DNA of 64,000 nt from UBA817 sp049889215 (lineage in GTDB: Bacteria > Margulisbacteria > Marinamargulisbacteria > UBA817), in assembly GCA_049889215.1 (NCBI GenBank), contig JBMHDV010000027.1:62001-126000 (forward strand), written 5' to 3'. This document shows, piece by piece, positions 1 to 8,466 of the stretch; the first letter of the stretch is position 1, and each line of letters starts with the position of its first letter. The notes under the pieces were generated by a model. The model was not told where the DNA came from, did not search any database, and worked only from the letters and a program-made list of their open reading frames with translations. The position numbers and the translations under genes were made by a program.

Positions 1-619
1 AACCAAAAATAGTGACCAACCACCAATAGGGTAAAGCAATAATGGCCAACCCAACACTCATGACCCAACAAAGTAGGCATGACCACGGCAGCCAAGGCCG
101 CTTGGTTTCAATGGCTGAATGAACGCATAGATTCAACAATGTTAATCCAAAAATAAAACCATAAACAGCCATATATATAACCGGCAACCCGGCCACCATC
201 ACCCAGCTAAAAACAGCAGCAACCACCAGTGGCTTCAACCACCGATACCTTTTAACACGTAAAAAAATAAGATGCGCACCGCAACAACACCCCCCAACCA
301 ACCAACGAAGCTTAATCACCGTTGCAAATTGCAACCAATAATACATGTTAAAACCAGCCAACACCATACAGCAAGCCCCCACCCACTTTGAATGCCGTTG
401 ATACACCAAATGCCGAGACGATGACACGTCCTCAGCAATGCGACCGTCCACCCACCGATCGACCATATAAAATAACGAGGTTGCCATGGCAGTACCAACC
501 ATATATTGAACAGAAATGCCACCAACCAAGTGCTGCAAAAACAATTGCACTGCCAATACGCACAGCACAGTATCCAACCCAAACCAACGAATAACTATTA
601 AAAATAAATGAACCACCAC
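1..619 (-). CDS. UbiA-like integral membrane protein (3' end outside window)
   Basis: An uninterrupted minus-strand frame runs from the base after the hemW stop to the window edge (206 codons seen). It translates to a hydrophobic protein with several membrane segments. A DRWVD motif at residues 54-58 is followed by a basic SSRHLVYQRH stretch. That DRxxD plus His/Arg-rich loop resembles the UbiA-type prenyltransferase superfamily found in planctomycetes and cyanobacteria; the substrate cannot be told. The GTG at 619 (or 616) is the first usable start, two codons after the hemW stop, so it should be co-transcribed with mreB and hemW. The small frames at 316-582 (-) and 388-594 (+) are shadows of this gene. 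The frame is well supported; the family call is moderate. Confidence 0.62.
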   Translation of the reverse strand, partial: MVVHLFLIVIRWFGLDTVLCVLAVQLFLQHLVGGISVQYMVGTAMATSLFYMVDRWVDGRIAEDVSSSRHLVYQRHSKWVGACCMVLAGFNMYYWLQFATVIKLRWLVGGCCCGAHLIFLRVKRYRWLKPLVVAAVFSWVMVAGLPVIYMAVYGFIFGLTLLNLCVHSAIETKRPWLPWSCLLCWVMSVGLAIIALPYWWLVTIFG

Positions 620-622
620 ACT

Positions 623-1726
623 CTAGAGAAGGTGTCCCAACACCTCATCCAATACCAAAAAGCCCTGATGGGTAATCATAAAATCATCCTCTGAAACATC
701 CAAAACACCCAAATCAGCCATCTTACGTAATTCAGTTGAGAACTGCTGCGGCATATCAATACCAAATTGCTGTTGAACATGCTCAAACACCAACGGTTCG
801 CGCAAGCGCAACCGCGCCCCAATATAATCCGTCCACTCATTAGTTGTACCCTTAGCAAAAGCCGCAGGCAATTGATTCAAGTATCCCTCTATATCAGGAA
901 TATTTTCATAGCGTCGCCCATCAAAAAAGCTATGGGCACCAGCTCCCAATCCAATGGTTGGATTTGACAATAAATATTTGGCATTATGCACCGCCATGCG
1001 GCCAGGCTTACAAAAATTAGATACCTCGTAATGCTCATAGCCATTTTCAAGCATCACCTGCTGAATCAATTGGTACTGATCCGCCTGATGATCGTCATTC
1101 ACAGTCAAGCCCTGGGCACTAAATGGGGTATTCGGCTCCACTGCCAAGGCATAAATGGCCAAATGATCAAATTCATACCCTAAAAAGGTTGTTAACGAAT
1201 GCCTTAACTGAGTGTTAGTTTGGATGGGATGCCCAAAAATAATATCCACATTCACGTTATTGATCCCCACGTCAGTCACCTGATCAATAAACGCCAAAGT
1301 ATCACTAACCGTATGATTGCGGCCATACTGATCCAATACCGCCTGATTAAATGATTGGGCACCAATGCTTAACCGGTTTACCCCCATATCTTTATAAAAG
1401 GTGAGCTTTGATTTGGCATGGACACCTGGATTCACCTCCATGGTAAACTCACACTCATCCGCTACATTAAACCGATCGTAAATAGCACTAACAAGGTGCT
1501 CAAAGGTGGCTTTCGCCAGCACATTGGGCGTACCACCACCAAAGTAAATAGTATCCACAGGAATTCGGCCATACTGTTGGGCATACCAATCAATTTCAGC
1601 CAAACCGTTCGATAAAAATACGGACTCTAAATCTTTGTTTACTGGAACTTTATAAAACGCACAATACGGGCATAGTTTCATGCAAAATGGGACATGAACA
1701 TATAAACCTGTTGAAGTTAAGTTCAA
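623..1726 (-). CDS. hemW: HemW-type radical SAM protein (coproporphyrinogen III oxidase-like)
   Basis: A 367-residue radical SAM protein. The CxxxCxxC cluster ligand motif is at Cys15, Cys19 and Cys22 (FCMKLCPYCAF), followed by GGGTPN and a SIGAQSF strand, and HNAKY near residue 250. Its length fits HemW, the heme chaperone branch, rather than the longer oxygen-independent coproporphyrinogen oxidase HemN. HemW binds a 4Fe-4S cluster and SAM and is thought to hand heme to respiratory enzymes. The start is TTG with only a weak ribosome site; it lies 5 nt after mreB, so translation probably depends on the upstream gene. No other heme genes are in the window. Confidence 0.85.
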   Translation of the reverse strand: MNLTSTGLYVHVPFCMKLCPYCAFYKVPVNKDLESVFLSNGLAEIDWYAQQYGRIPVDTIYFGGGTPNVLAKATFEHLVSAIYDRFNVADECEFTMEVNPGVHAKSKLTFYKDMGVNRLSIGAQSFNQAVLDQYGRNHTVSDTLAFIDQVTDVGINNVNVDIIFGHPIQTNTQLRHSLTTFLGYEFDHLAIYALAVEPNTPFSAQGLTVNDDHQADQYQLIQQVMLENGYEHYEVSNFCKPGRMAVHNAKYLLSNPTIGLGAGAHSFFDGRRYENIPDIEGYLNQLPAAFAKGTTNEWTDYIGARLRLREPLVFEHVQQQFGIDMPQQFSTELRKMADLGVLDVSEDDFMITHQGFLVLDEVLGHLL

Positions 1727-1731
1727 CTGAA

Positions 1732-2769
1732 TTAATCAGTAATCAATGCTTTTTTGAAGACTTCAATTTCGTCGAGTGCTTTACCGGTACCCAACGCAAC
1801 ACATTTTAATGGGTCCTCAGCAATGCGAGTAACGATATTGGTTTGTTCTTGAATATGACGATCCAAGCCTTTTAACAAGGCACCACCACCAGCAAGCGTA
1901 ATACCCAAATCCATAATATCAGATGATAATTCTGGGGGCGTCTTTTCTAATGTTTGGCGAATACCATCAACAATTGTTGTAATGGTATCTTTTAAGGCTT
2001 CTCGAATTTCTAATGATGTAAATGTAAATGTTTTAGGTAATCCAGACACCAAGTCACGACCACGGACTTCCATGGACTTTTCTTCTTCACATTCAGTAGC
2101 AGACCCCAACTGGATTTTTACATCCTCAGCAGTTCGCTCACCAATCAATAAACGATAGTTTTCACGGCAGTGGGATATAATGGCTTCATCCATTTCGTCA
2201 CCAGCCACTCGAATTGACTTGGCAACAACAATACCACCCAAAGAAATAATAGCAACCTCTGTTGTACCACCACCAATGTCTACAACCATACTACCTGATG
2301 GTTCTGATACTGGTAACGATGCACCTATCGCCGCAGCCATTGGCTCTTCCAATAAATAGGCTTCACTTGCACCAGCTTGATACGCTGCATCTAATACAGC
2401 ACGTTTTTCAACACCAGTAATCCCGGATGGAATACCAATAATGATACGTGGTTTTGCAACAAATAGCTTACGATCCAATGCCTTACGAATGAAGTGCTTC
2501 AACATGGTTTCAGTAATATCAAAATCAGCAATAACACCATCACGAAGTGGACGAACTGCCACAACATTACCCGGCGTACGACCGATCATCCGCTTGGCAT
2601 CATCACCAACCGCTAAAACAAGATTCTTTTTAGAGTCCAAAGCGACAACAGAAGGTTCTTGAATAACAACCCCTTTACCACGAACAAATACAAGCACGTT
2701 GGCTGTACCTAAATCAATACCTAAATCACAATTTAATGAGGGAAACAACTTAACCAATGCACGGCGCAT
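1732..2769 (-). CDS. mreB: Rod-shape-determining actin MreB
   Basis: A 345-residue bacterial actin. Phosphate-1 motif GIDLGTANVLVF, VVDIGGGTTEVAI and the C-terminal GGGALLKGL are all present and match MreB. It polymerises under the inner membrane and directs lateral wall synthesis, implying a rod or curved rod cell. The start is the ATG at 2769, not the in-frame upstream start at 2811, because AAGGAG lies 6 nt before it and an extended -10 (TGG-TATAAT, 2802-2797) sits 28 nt upstream. It heads an operon with hemW and a UbiA-like gene; mreC and mreD are not next to it, unlike in many bacteria. Confidence 0.95.
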   Translation of the reverse strand: MRRALVKLFPSLNCDLGIDLGTANVLVFVRGKGVVIQEPSVVALDSKKNLVLAVGDDAKRMIGRTPGNVVAVRPLRDGVIADFDITETMLKHFIRKALDRKLFVAKPRIIIGIPSGITGVEKRAVLDAAYQAGASEAYLLEEPMAAAIGASLPVSEPSGSMVVDIGGGTTEVAIISLGGIVVAKSIRVAGDEMDEAIISHCRENYRLLIGERTAEDVKIQLGSATECEEEKSMEVRGRDLVSGLPKTFTFTSLEIREALKDTITTIVDGIRQTLEKTPPELSSDIMDLGITLAGGGALLKGLDRHIQEQTNIVTRIAEDPLKCVALGTGKALDEIEVFKKALITD

Positions 2770-2796
2770 AGAAAACTCCTTGAAAGTAGTATGTAA

Positions 2797-2802
2797 ATTA
2801 TA
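2797..2802 (-). promoter_or_regulatory. Extended -10 of the mreB promoter
   Basis: On the minus strand the sequence reads TGG-TATAAT, a perfect -10 hexamer with the TGn extension; no good -35 is seen 17 bp upstream (TTTTCG). It lies 28 nt before the mreB ATG, leaving room for the AAGGAG ribosome site. Confidence 0.6.
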
Positions 2803-2835
2803 CCAGATCAAGAAACCTTCGAAAAGTACTTAAAT

Positions 2836-3483
2836 TTATGGAACAACCGCGACTTTACCGCGACCAATCACTTTACCCTCGTGAATGAAAAGGTAAAAAT
2901 AAACGCCTGCAGACATCTCATAGCCATTTAACTCTTCTTTATTAAAATCGATCTCATTTTTACCGCCTCGGCCACACGAACTATTTGCTGGGCATTCTTT
3001 GCGCCAAATGCGATGCCCAAACACATCATACATTTGCACTTCCATGTCAAATGCCTTAGATAGAGTGTAGTACAGCGTACCTCCATTTTTGCCTGTTGCT
3101 TTGTTTACATTAGAAAATCGAAATGGGTTTGGGTAAAACAAAGGCTCCGTCGTTAGTCGAGATTCCGTATTTTCAAGCATCGCGATATCATCAACAGATA
3201 AATCACCGTTAGCCAGGTCATAACCAAAGGTATTAAATACAACACGACCTACAACAACCCCATCACTGTACGAAACACCACTATTAACAAACCAGAGCCC
3301 TCGAACATCCAACGATCCATCTTGACTGGATGCAATCACATTGGACTTACTAACGTTACCACTCTGAGATGTCGCCTTAATTGCCGTATTAATATCAAAT
3401 GAGGATATCGAAACCTTCGCTGAAACGCTAAATGTCGTTGCAACAATAAATGTAAATAAATAAATATACTGATTAAAAGGCAT
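2836..3483 (-). CDS. Secreted protein with FlgD/T9SS-like C-terminal domain
   Basis: 215 residues, starting with an N-terminal signal peptide (hydrophobic residues about 7-22, ending FSVSA). The last 100 residues begin YPNPFRFS and continue LYYTLSKAFDMEVQMYDVFG, then SAGVYFYLF and a final GKVAVV. This is the pattern of FlgD Ig-like domains and of type-A sorting domains of type IX secretion cargo. Two cysteines about 6 residues apart (KECPANSSC) could form a disulphide. The start has GAGGGGG upstream. It lies downstream of metG. The function of the N-terminal half is unknown. If the C-terminal domain is a real sorting signal the protein would be surface-exported. Confidence 0.75.
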   Translation of the reverse strand: MPFNQYIYLFTFIVATTFSVSAKVSISSFDINTAIKATSQSGNVSKSNVIASSQDGSLDVRGLWFVNSGVSYSDGVVVGRVVFNTFGYDLANGDLSVDDIAMLENTESRLTTEPLFYPNPFRFSNVNKATGKNGGTLYYTLSKAFDMEVQMYDVFGHRIWRKECPANSSCGRGGKNEIDFNKEELNGYEMSAGVYFYLFIHEGKVIGRGKVAVVP

Positions 3484-3511
3484 TATTTCCCCCTCTACCT
3501 AATAATATTCC

Positions 3512-3536
3512 CGATGTTTTTGAATTTAAAACATCG
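3512..3536 (-). other. Inverted repeat between metG and the secreted protein gene
   Basis: A 9-bp perfect stem (CGATGTTTT / AAAACATCG) with a 7-nt loop lies 17 nt after the metG stop. It lacks a following T-run on the minus strand, so a weak terminator or an mRNA-processing stem are both possible. Confidence 0.4.
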
Positions 3537-3552
3537 AAGAAAATTAATATAT

Positions 3553-5181
3553 TTATGCGTTAGCTAAAATTAATTTCTCGACATCCTCTAGTGTTAGCCG
3601 CTTTAAAACATGTTGATACGGCTGAACCGAAGAATGAGTAACATGCGAATTTAAATCAGCCCATTGCTGTTGGGGAAGATTTAAAAAAGCAAATAGCTTG
3701 GATGTAATTGTTGGTAACACTGGGGATAAATAAATCGATAGTATTCGTAACGCATTTAATGCCACAGAACACACCTTCCTAGCCGCCTCTGGATCATCTT
3801 TAACCAACGCCCACGGCGCCTTTTCATCAATGTATTTATTGGCCAAATCCGCACACTCCATAATACGACGCATGCACTTATTAGTTTCTAACGCATCATA
3901 AGCAGCTTTAATATCATCTGCAGCGGCCAAAACCTCAGCCAACATGACCTGACCATCGGTATCTAAATCGCCTAGCTGACCATCCAGCTTTTTAGTAACA
4001 ATTGACCCAGTTCTACTGGCAATATTCACAAACTTGCCTAAAACATCTGAATTAATTTTAGTTACAAAATCATCAAGGTTAAAATCGATGTCATCCATGG
4101 ATGACGTTAACTTTGCTGCATAATAATAGCGCAAAATATCCGTATCCAATTGCTGGGCATAATCGCGAGCCAAAATAAATGTGCCTCGGCTTTTGGACAT
4201 TTTCTCACCATTTACTGTTAAAAAGCCATGAATATGTACCTTTTTTGGTTGATTAAAACCAGCAACCGCCAACATTGCCGGCCAAAAAAGTGTGTGAAAA
4301 TACATAATGTCTTTACCAATGAAGTGATGAATTTCAACATCATCATTCTTCCAAAATGCGTCATGAGATTGCTGACGTGTGGTTGCCCAAGCCTCGGTGG
4401 TCGCAATATACCCAATAGGGGCATCCAACCACACATAAAAGTATTTATCATCTGTTCCTGGAATCTTAAAGCCAAAATACGGTGCATCGCGCGAAATATC
4501 CCACGGCTTTAATTCACCATCCAACCATTCATTTAGCTTGTTTTTCACTGGCTGAGTAACAGGGTCGGTGGCCAACCAATCAACAATGGCACTTCGATAA
4601 TGCTCTAAATTGAAGAAATAGTGCGTAGAATCTTTTAACACCGGTGGCTGTCCGGATAATACAGATACCGGATCAATCAAATCCGTTGCTGAATACGTCG
4701 CATAGCATTTTTCACAGGCATCCCCATATTGATCCTCAGCACCACATTTTGGGCAAGTCCCTTTAATGTAACGATCCGCCAAAAATAGCCCCTTATCTTC
4801 ATCAAAATACTGCTGAATATCTTTTTTTATAATGCCACCATCTGCATGCGCAGAATTATAAACATGTTCAGATAACACACGATTTTCATCACTATGAGTT
4901 GAGTAATAATGATCATACGAAATATTAAATTGCTCGAAATCAGCGATATGTTGCTGTTTGACCCGTTCAATAAATTCCTCTGGCCGTACACCTTCGCTTT
5001 CAGCGCTTAACATAATGGCAGTACCATGCGCATCATCTGCACACATGTAATAACACTGATGCCCCACTAATTTTTGGAATCGAACAAAAATATCGGTTTG
5101 AACATGCTCCACCATATGCCCCAAATGAATGTCGCCATTTGCATAGGGTAGTGCACTAGTTACAAGAAAGGTTTTTGACAT
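3553..5181 (-). CDS. metG: Methionyl-tRNA synthetase
   Basis: 542-residue class I synthetase. HLGH (residues 19-22) is the HIGH motif and KMSKS is at 327-331. A zinc knuckle with Cys143/146 and Cys156/159 lies in the connective peptide. The protein stops after the anticodon-binding helix bundle and lacks the C-terminal tRNA-binding (EMAP-like) domain found in longer MetG proteins, so dimerisation through that domain is not expected. It charges initiator and elongator tRNA-Met. The start codon is 7 nt after an extended -10 (TGC-TATACT at 5194-5189) and has no ribosome site, so the mRNA is probably leaderless. Confidence 0.95.
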   Translation of the reverse strand: MSKTFLVTSALPYANGDIHLGHMVEHVQTDIFVRFQKLVGHQCYYMCADDAHGTAIMLSAESEGVRPEEFIERVKQQHIADFEQFNISYDHYYSTHSDENRVLSEHVYNSAHADGGIIKKDIQQYFDEDKGLFLADRYIKGTCPKCGAEDQYGDACEKCYATYSATDLIDPVSVLSGQPPVLKDSTHYFFNLEHYRSAIVDWLATDPVTQPVKNKLNEWLDGELKPWDISRDAPYFGFKIPGTDDKYFYVWLDAPIGYIATTEAWATTRQQSHDAFWKNDDVEIHHFIGKDIMYFHTLFWPAMLAVAGFNQPKKVHIHGFLTVNGEKMSKSRGTFILARDYAQQLDTDILRYYYAAKLTSSMDDIDFNLDDFVTKINSDVLGKFVNIASRTGSIVTKKLDGQLGDLDTDGQVMLAEVLAAADDIKAAYDALETNKCMRRIMECADLANKYIDEKAPWALVKDDPEAARKVCSVALNALRILSIYLSPVLPTITSKLFAFLNLPQQQWADLNSHVTHSSVQPYQHVLKRLTLEDVEKLILANA

Positions 5182-5254
5182 AAAGAAAAGTATAGCACAT
5201 TCAATTCAAAAGCCATGAATGCTTATAATACAGTTAATCGACTCAGCCTTTGCT

Positions 5255-6310
5255 TTACAGCCGGGCATGGGATAGCGATGGAACTACGGGTTGCCAATGA
5301 ATGCCACTATTTAACAAGCACCGTGACTGGGGATTGGCATTCACTAAACTTTGCACATCATCACTCGACAACTGTCCAACCGTATCTTCATTAATATTTT
5401 GATTCGAGTATGTAAATTTCTGAACTAAGTATCTTTTATTGGGATCTACACGACTACCACGATCTTTTATGATAAATTGCGGAACACCTGAGCTTTTTTT
5501 TGCATTCACACGAACAGCTGCAATGGCACATATATCAGCAAATTGACCAGCAGGATTGCCTGAATACCGCTTATTTTCAAAATAATTACCAATTAAATCG
5601 TTTAAATGGCACCCCGGCATTAATAAATCAAAATGCCCCTCCCACGTGTCCTCCACTTCTTTGCGAACTTCATCTAAAAAATCTAAATACCCATCACCTC
5701 TTAACTTTAAATGGTGGTCCTCTGTAAGCGGTCCCCCATTTAATGGCTCAACCGATGCCGCTCGTAATAAACAATGACCACAACCAGCTGTTTGTAGAAT
5801 CCACAAATCATTTCTTTTTTGTTTCAATTCACTATAAGTTGGAGGCTGCTTTGGATCACAATGATAAGTTCGATACTGCCTAATATTATGTAACGCAGTG
5901 GCCACATTCAATTGCGCATTCAGTTTTGTTGATTGTGAATCATCAAAGTTGTTACCTTCTTCCATTGGTTGATCTAGACTCTGGATAATTTGATCGTTTA
6001 AACGATTGATTTGCTGATCAAGTAATTTGTAATTAGGCGTTGGTTTCAATGCCTGATTGACGGCCAATGAAATTTCTTCCGCTTCTTTAGGTTCAAATTC
6101 ATAGAGTTGTTGCGGCAGAATAGCCAACTTTAATGAGTCAATAAAATCACGCTGAACAGGCGTTAGCTGTTGATTGTCAAACTTCTCCAACTGCCCCCCT
6201 GTAATATCACCCTGATCTAGCAACTGATTCAACTGTTGCTCCACTGTTGTTCCCTGAGTGCCTTGTTTTGATATCCCATGATGAGGATTAGGCCCTATAA
6301 ACATGCTCAT
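5255..6310 (-). CDS. Putative OTU-like cysteine protease
   Basis: 351 residues, no signal peptide. The first 160 residues are Gln/Asn-rich and probably helical. The C-terminal half has the layout of OTU-family deubiquitinases: AGCGHCLLRA (Cys180 in the place of the nucleophile after DGNC), KLRGDGYLDFL, then GQFADICAIAAVRVN where OTU proteins have the WGG-E-ALA-I-V segment, and finally SGIHWQPV with His338 followed by an aromatic residue. This is a motif-level call, not a proven homology. An AAAGGAG site lies upstream of the ATG at 6310. It is divergent from a sigma54 activator. If the call is right, it could act on host or prey ubiquitin, or on a bacterial substrate. Confidence 0.5.
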   Translation of the reverse strand: MSMFIGPNPHHGISKQGTQGTTVEQQLNQLLDQGDITGGQLEKFDNQQLTPVQRDFIDSLKLAILPQQLYEFEPKEAEEISLAVNQALKPTPNYKLLDQQINRLNDQIIQSLDQPMEEGNNFDDSQSTKLNAQLNVATALHNIRQYRTYHCDPKQPPTYSELKQKRNDLWILQTAGCGHCLLRAASVEPLNGGPLTEDHHLKLRGDGYLDFLDEVRKEVEDTWEGHFDLLMPGCHLNDLIGNYFENKRYSGNPAGQFADICAIAAVRVNAKKSSGVPQFIIKDRGSRVDPNKRYLVQKFTYSNQNINEDTVGQLSSDDVQSLVNANPQSRCLLNSGIHWQPVVPSLSHARL

Positions 6311-6368
6311 AATTTAGATGCTCCTTTACATAAGGGATTATCGATCAAGGCGAAGCAAACCTTTAAAA

Positions 6369-6396
6369 TTGACAAAGCAACACAAAAGTGTACAAT
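6369..6396 (+). promoter_or_regulatory. Sigma70-type promoter of the sigma54 activator gene
   Basis: TTGACA (6369-6374), 16-bp spacer, TACAAT (6391-6396). The predicted start of transcription lies about 3-4 nt before the ATG at 6407, which has no ribosome site. Confidence 0.7.
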
Positions 6397-6406
6397 AAAT
6401 GAACAT

Positions 6407-7831
6407 ATGGATCATGATAATCAACTGGTTGATATCAACCAACTGTTTAATCATTGGATGACACAAATTGAAACCAATGAGCATTACAAAGAACTCAGTC
6501 ACGATGAACTCAGTCGAATTCAACAAAATTCGAAAGACTTTTTATCAAGGTGCATGACGTCCACACCTGAATTAAAAAACATTGATCCAAATGCGGTAAA
6601 ACCGTTATTAGAATTCCTTCGTAACATACGAAAGGTTCATGAACAGCAAGGCCTATCCATTCGAGATACCACCCTGCTGACGTTGTCTTTAAAATCCAGC
6701 CTTACTGAATATTTAAAAACGTTGGATAAAAGCACGCCAATATTTGATGAGCTTAATCACCTACTGGATATGTTTAGCATTTTATCATTTGAACTTTATT
6801 CCCATGAACAAGAGTCCCTAATTGGTCAGCAAGCCGAACAAATTAAATACCTACAAACCACCGAGGGACAAGCGTTTGGTACTTTGATCGGACAATCTCA
6901 TGCAATGAAAATTGTCTACCAAGCCATTGGCCTAATTTTAGAAAACGATGTCAGTGTATTACTGCAAGGTGAAAGTGGCACAGGTAAAGACGTCATAGCC
7001 AATGTTATCCATCAACACTCCAACAGAAAGCACCATCCTTTTATTGCGATCAATTGCGGTGCCATACCAGATAACTTGATCGAATCCGAACTTTTTGGTC
7101 ATGAACAAGGGGCCTTTACGGGTGCTGATAAAGAACGTATCGGAAAATTTGAACTCGCAAATGACGGCACCATCTTCCTTGATGAAATTAGTGAATTAAG
7201 CTTGGATCAACAAACAAAACTTTTACGTGTCATTCAAAACCAGGAAGTTGAACGAATTGGAGGAAGCAAAAAAATCCCAATTAATGTTCGAATTATTGCC
7301 GCATCCAATCAACCACTAGAAACATTGGTCGACGAAAAAAAGTTTCGAATGGACTTATTTTATAGAATCAACGTGTTCCCAATACATTTGCCAAAATTAA
7401 TTGACCGCGAAAACGATGTTTTACTCCTTGCCAACCATTTTATTGAAAAATATAGCCAAAAAATGAAAATCCCCATCGCAAACTTAACTCAATCGGGTGC
7501 AAACCACTTAATAAACCAACGCTGGCCAGGGAATATTCGAGAACTTGAGAATACCATTCAACGCGCCATTATTATTGCCAATGGAAAAGACATTACTGAT
7601 CGCATCCTTAGTTACACACCAGGACAAACATCCATAATCCCACAATTACCCACACCCACACCTAAGATACCCCCCCCTTTTGAAGTGCAATCGCTCGAAG
7701 AAAATGAAGCCAAATTTATTCAGCAAACACTACAACACTTTAAAGGGAACATTAAAAAAACAGCAGAAACGCTAAAGGTATCTCGAACGACGCTTTACAA
7801 CAAATGCAAAAAGTATAAAATTGAAATTTAA
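6407..7831 (+). CDS. RsbRD-N sensor / sigma54-dependent AAA+ transcription activator
   Basis: 474 residues. Residues about 10-110 form a helical domain (FNHWMTQIETNEHYKELSHDEL, then EQQGLSIRDTTLL) that resembles RsbRD N-terminal sensor domains instead of a receiver. The AAA+ domain follows with Walker A GESGTGKD (188-195), GAFTGA (235-240, the sigma54 contact loop) and Walker B IFLDE (256-260). A Fis-type helix-turn-helix ends the protein. It should open sigma54 promoters in response to a signal sensed by the N-terminal domain. The ATG at 6407 is chosen over the in-frame start at 6278 because a good promoter ends just before it and the upstream part overlaps the divergent gene. Targets are unknown. 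Confidence 0.85.
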   Translation: MDHDNQLVDINQLFNHWMTQIETNEHYKELSHDELSRIQQNSKDFLSRCMTSTPELKNIDPNAVKPLLEFLRNIRKVHEQQGLSIRDTTLLTLSLKSSLTEYLKTLDKSTPIFDELNHLLDMFSILSFELYSHEQESLIGQQAEQIKYLQTTEGQAFGTLIGQSHAMKIVYQAIGLILENDVSVLLQGESGTGKDVIANVIHQHSNRKHHPFIAINCGAIPDNLIESELFGHEQGAFTGADKERIGKFELANDGTIFLDEISELSLDQQTKLLRVIQNQEVERIGGSKKIPINVRIIAASNQPLETLVDEKKFRMDLFYRINVFPIHLPKLIDRENDVLLLANHFIEKYSQKMKIPIANLTQSGANHLINQRWPGNIRELENTIQRAIIIANGKDITDRILSYTPGQTSIIPQLPTPTPKIPPPFEVQSLEENEAKFIQQTLQHFKGNIKKTAETLKVSRTTLYNKCKKYKIEI

Positions 7832-7835
7832 TCGA

Positions 7836-8420
7836 TTATAAAAATGGAATCATTGCTCTATCAAGAGTAAATGAAAGATTTGCTTTTAGAAATGCCATTG
7901 GATTTGGCACAGATCGGTCATAAGATCGCTGAACAGAGACTGCTAGATCTAAAAACACATTCTTTTTCCAGTGAATTCGCTGACCAAACTCAACTGAAAT
8001 CATTAAATCCCACGTTGAATAGTGATTAAAACCAAATAATCCTTGCAAATAAACATCTGAATCAATAAATCCTTTATCTAGGTATAATCGACCACCTCCC
8101 ATAATTCCCAGGTCGCCAGTTTGTGATTGAAATTGCTCCTGAGGATTGACATGGACATGCAATATAGTTGCCCAGCCAGCATTCCTTGCAGCTTCATAAG
8201 ACAGTTGAATGTCTCCACGAGCAATCAACGCTTCCAAATTAGTAGAAATCATTTGTTTTTGTTTATTTTGTAACGAAATAACTTTCGATGATTTAGCTAC
8301 AGAGGAAGGGTTCAATTGTATCGTTGATGAAGAAGAAGAACCCCCTTCTTCAAATAAAGTCTGGGCTGAAAGTGATGTGCTTAAAAAAACAGCAATAAAG
8401 AAAACATTAAAAAATCTCAT
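7836..8420 (-). CDS. Small secreted/outer-membrane barrel-like protein
   Basis: 194 residues from the ATG at 8420. A signal peptide (MRFFNVFFIAVFLSTSLSAQ) is followed by a serine-rich linker. Then come alternating strands such as GGGRLYLDKGF, SDVYLQGLFGFN and WDLMISVEFGQRI, and a C-terminal hydrophobic end PFL. This is compatible with a small outer-membrane barrel, but no family is recognised. The longer frame to 8456 is rejected: it would put 12 residues ahead of the signal peptide, and a perfect TATAAT (8433-8428) sits 7 nt before the chosen ATG, giving a leaderless mRNA. Divergent from holA. Confidence 0.65.
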   Translation of the reverse strand: MRFFNVFFIAVFLSTSLSAQTLFEEGGSSSSSTIQLNPSSVAKSSKVISLQNKQKQMISTNLEALIARGDIQLSYEAARNAGWATILHVHVNPQEQFQSQTGDLGIMGGGRLYLDKGFIDSDVYLQGLFGFNHYSTWDLMISVEFGQRIHWKKNVFLDLAVSVQRSYDRSVPNPMAFLKANLSFTLDRAMIPFL

Positions 8421-8427
8421 AATGTCT

Positions 8428-8435
8428 ATTATAAT
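8428..8435. promoter_or_regulatory. Overlapping divergent -10 elements (ATTATAAT palindrome)
   Basis: The palindrome ATTATAAT gives a perfect TATAAT on each strand: 8430-8435 towards holA (31 nt to its ATG) and 8433-8428 towards the barrel gene (7 nt to its ATG). No strong -35 is seen on either side. Only one polymerase could occupy the site at a time. Confidence 0.55.
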
Positions 8436-8466
8436 CATCTTTAAGCAAGGATGCATTAACTTTCTT

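Noticed and set aside
316..594. Two opposite small frames (88 and 68 residues)
   Set aside because: They are shadows of the UbiA-like frame that is open from 619 to the window edge; their composition (Trp/Cys-rich, Pro-rich) is not protein-like.
5607..5620. TGGCAC resembling a sigma54 -24 element
   Set aside because: The matching GC at the -12 position is missing and it lies inside a coding region.
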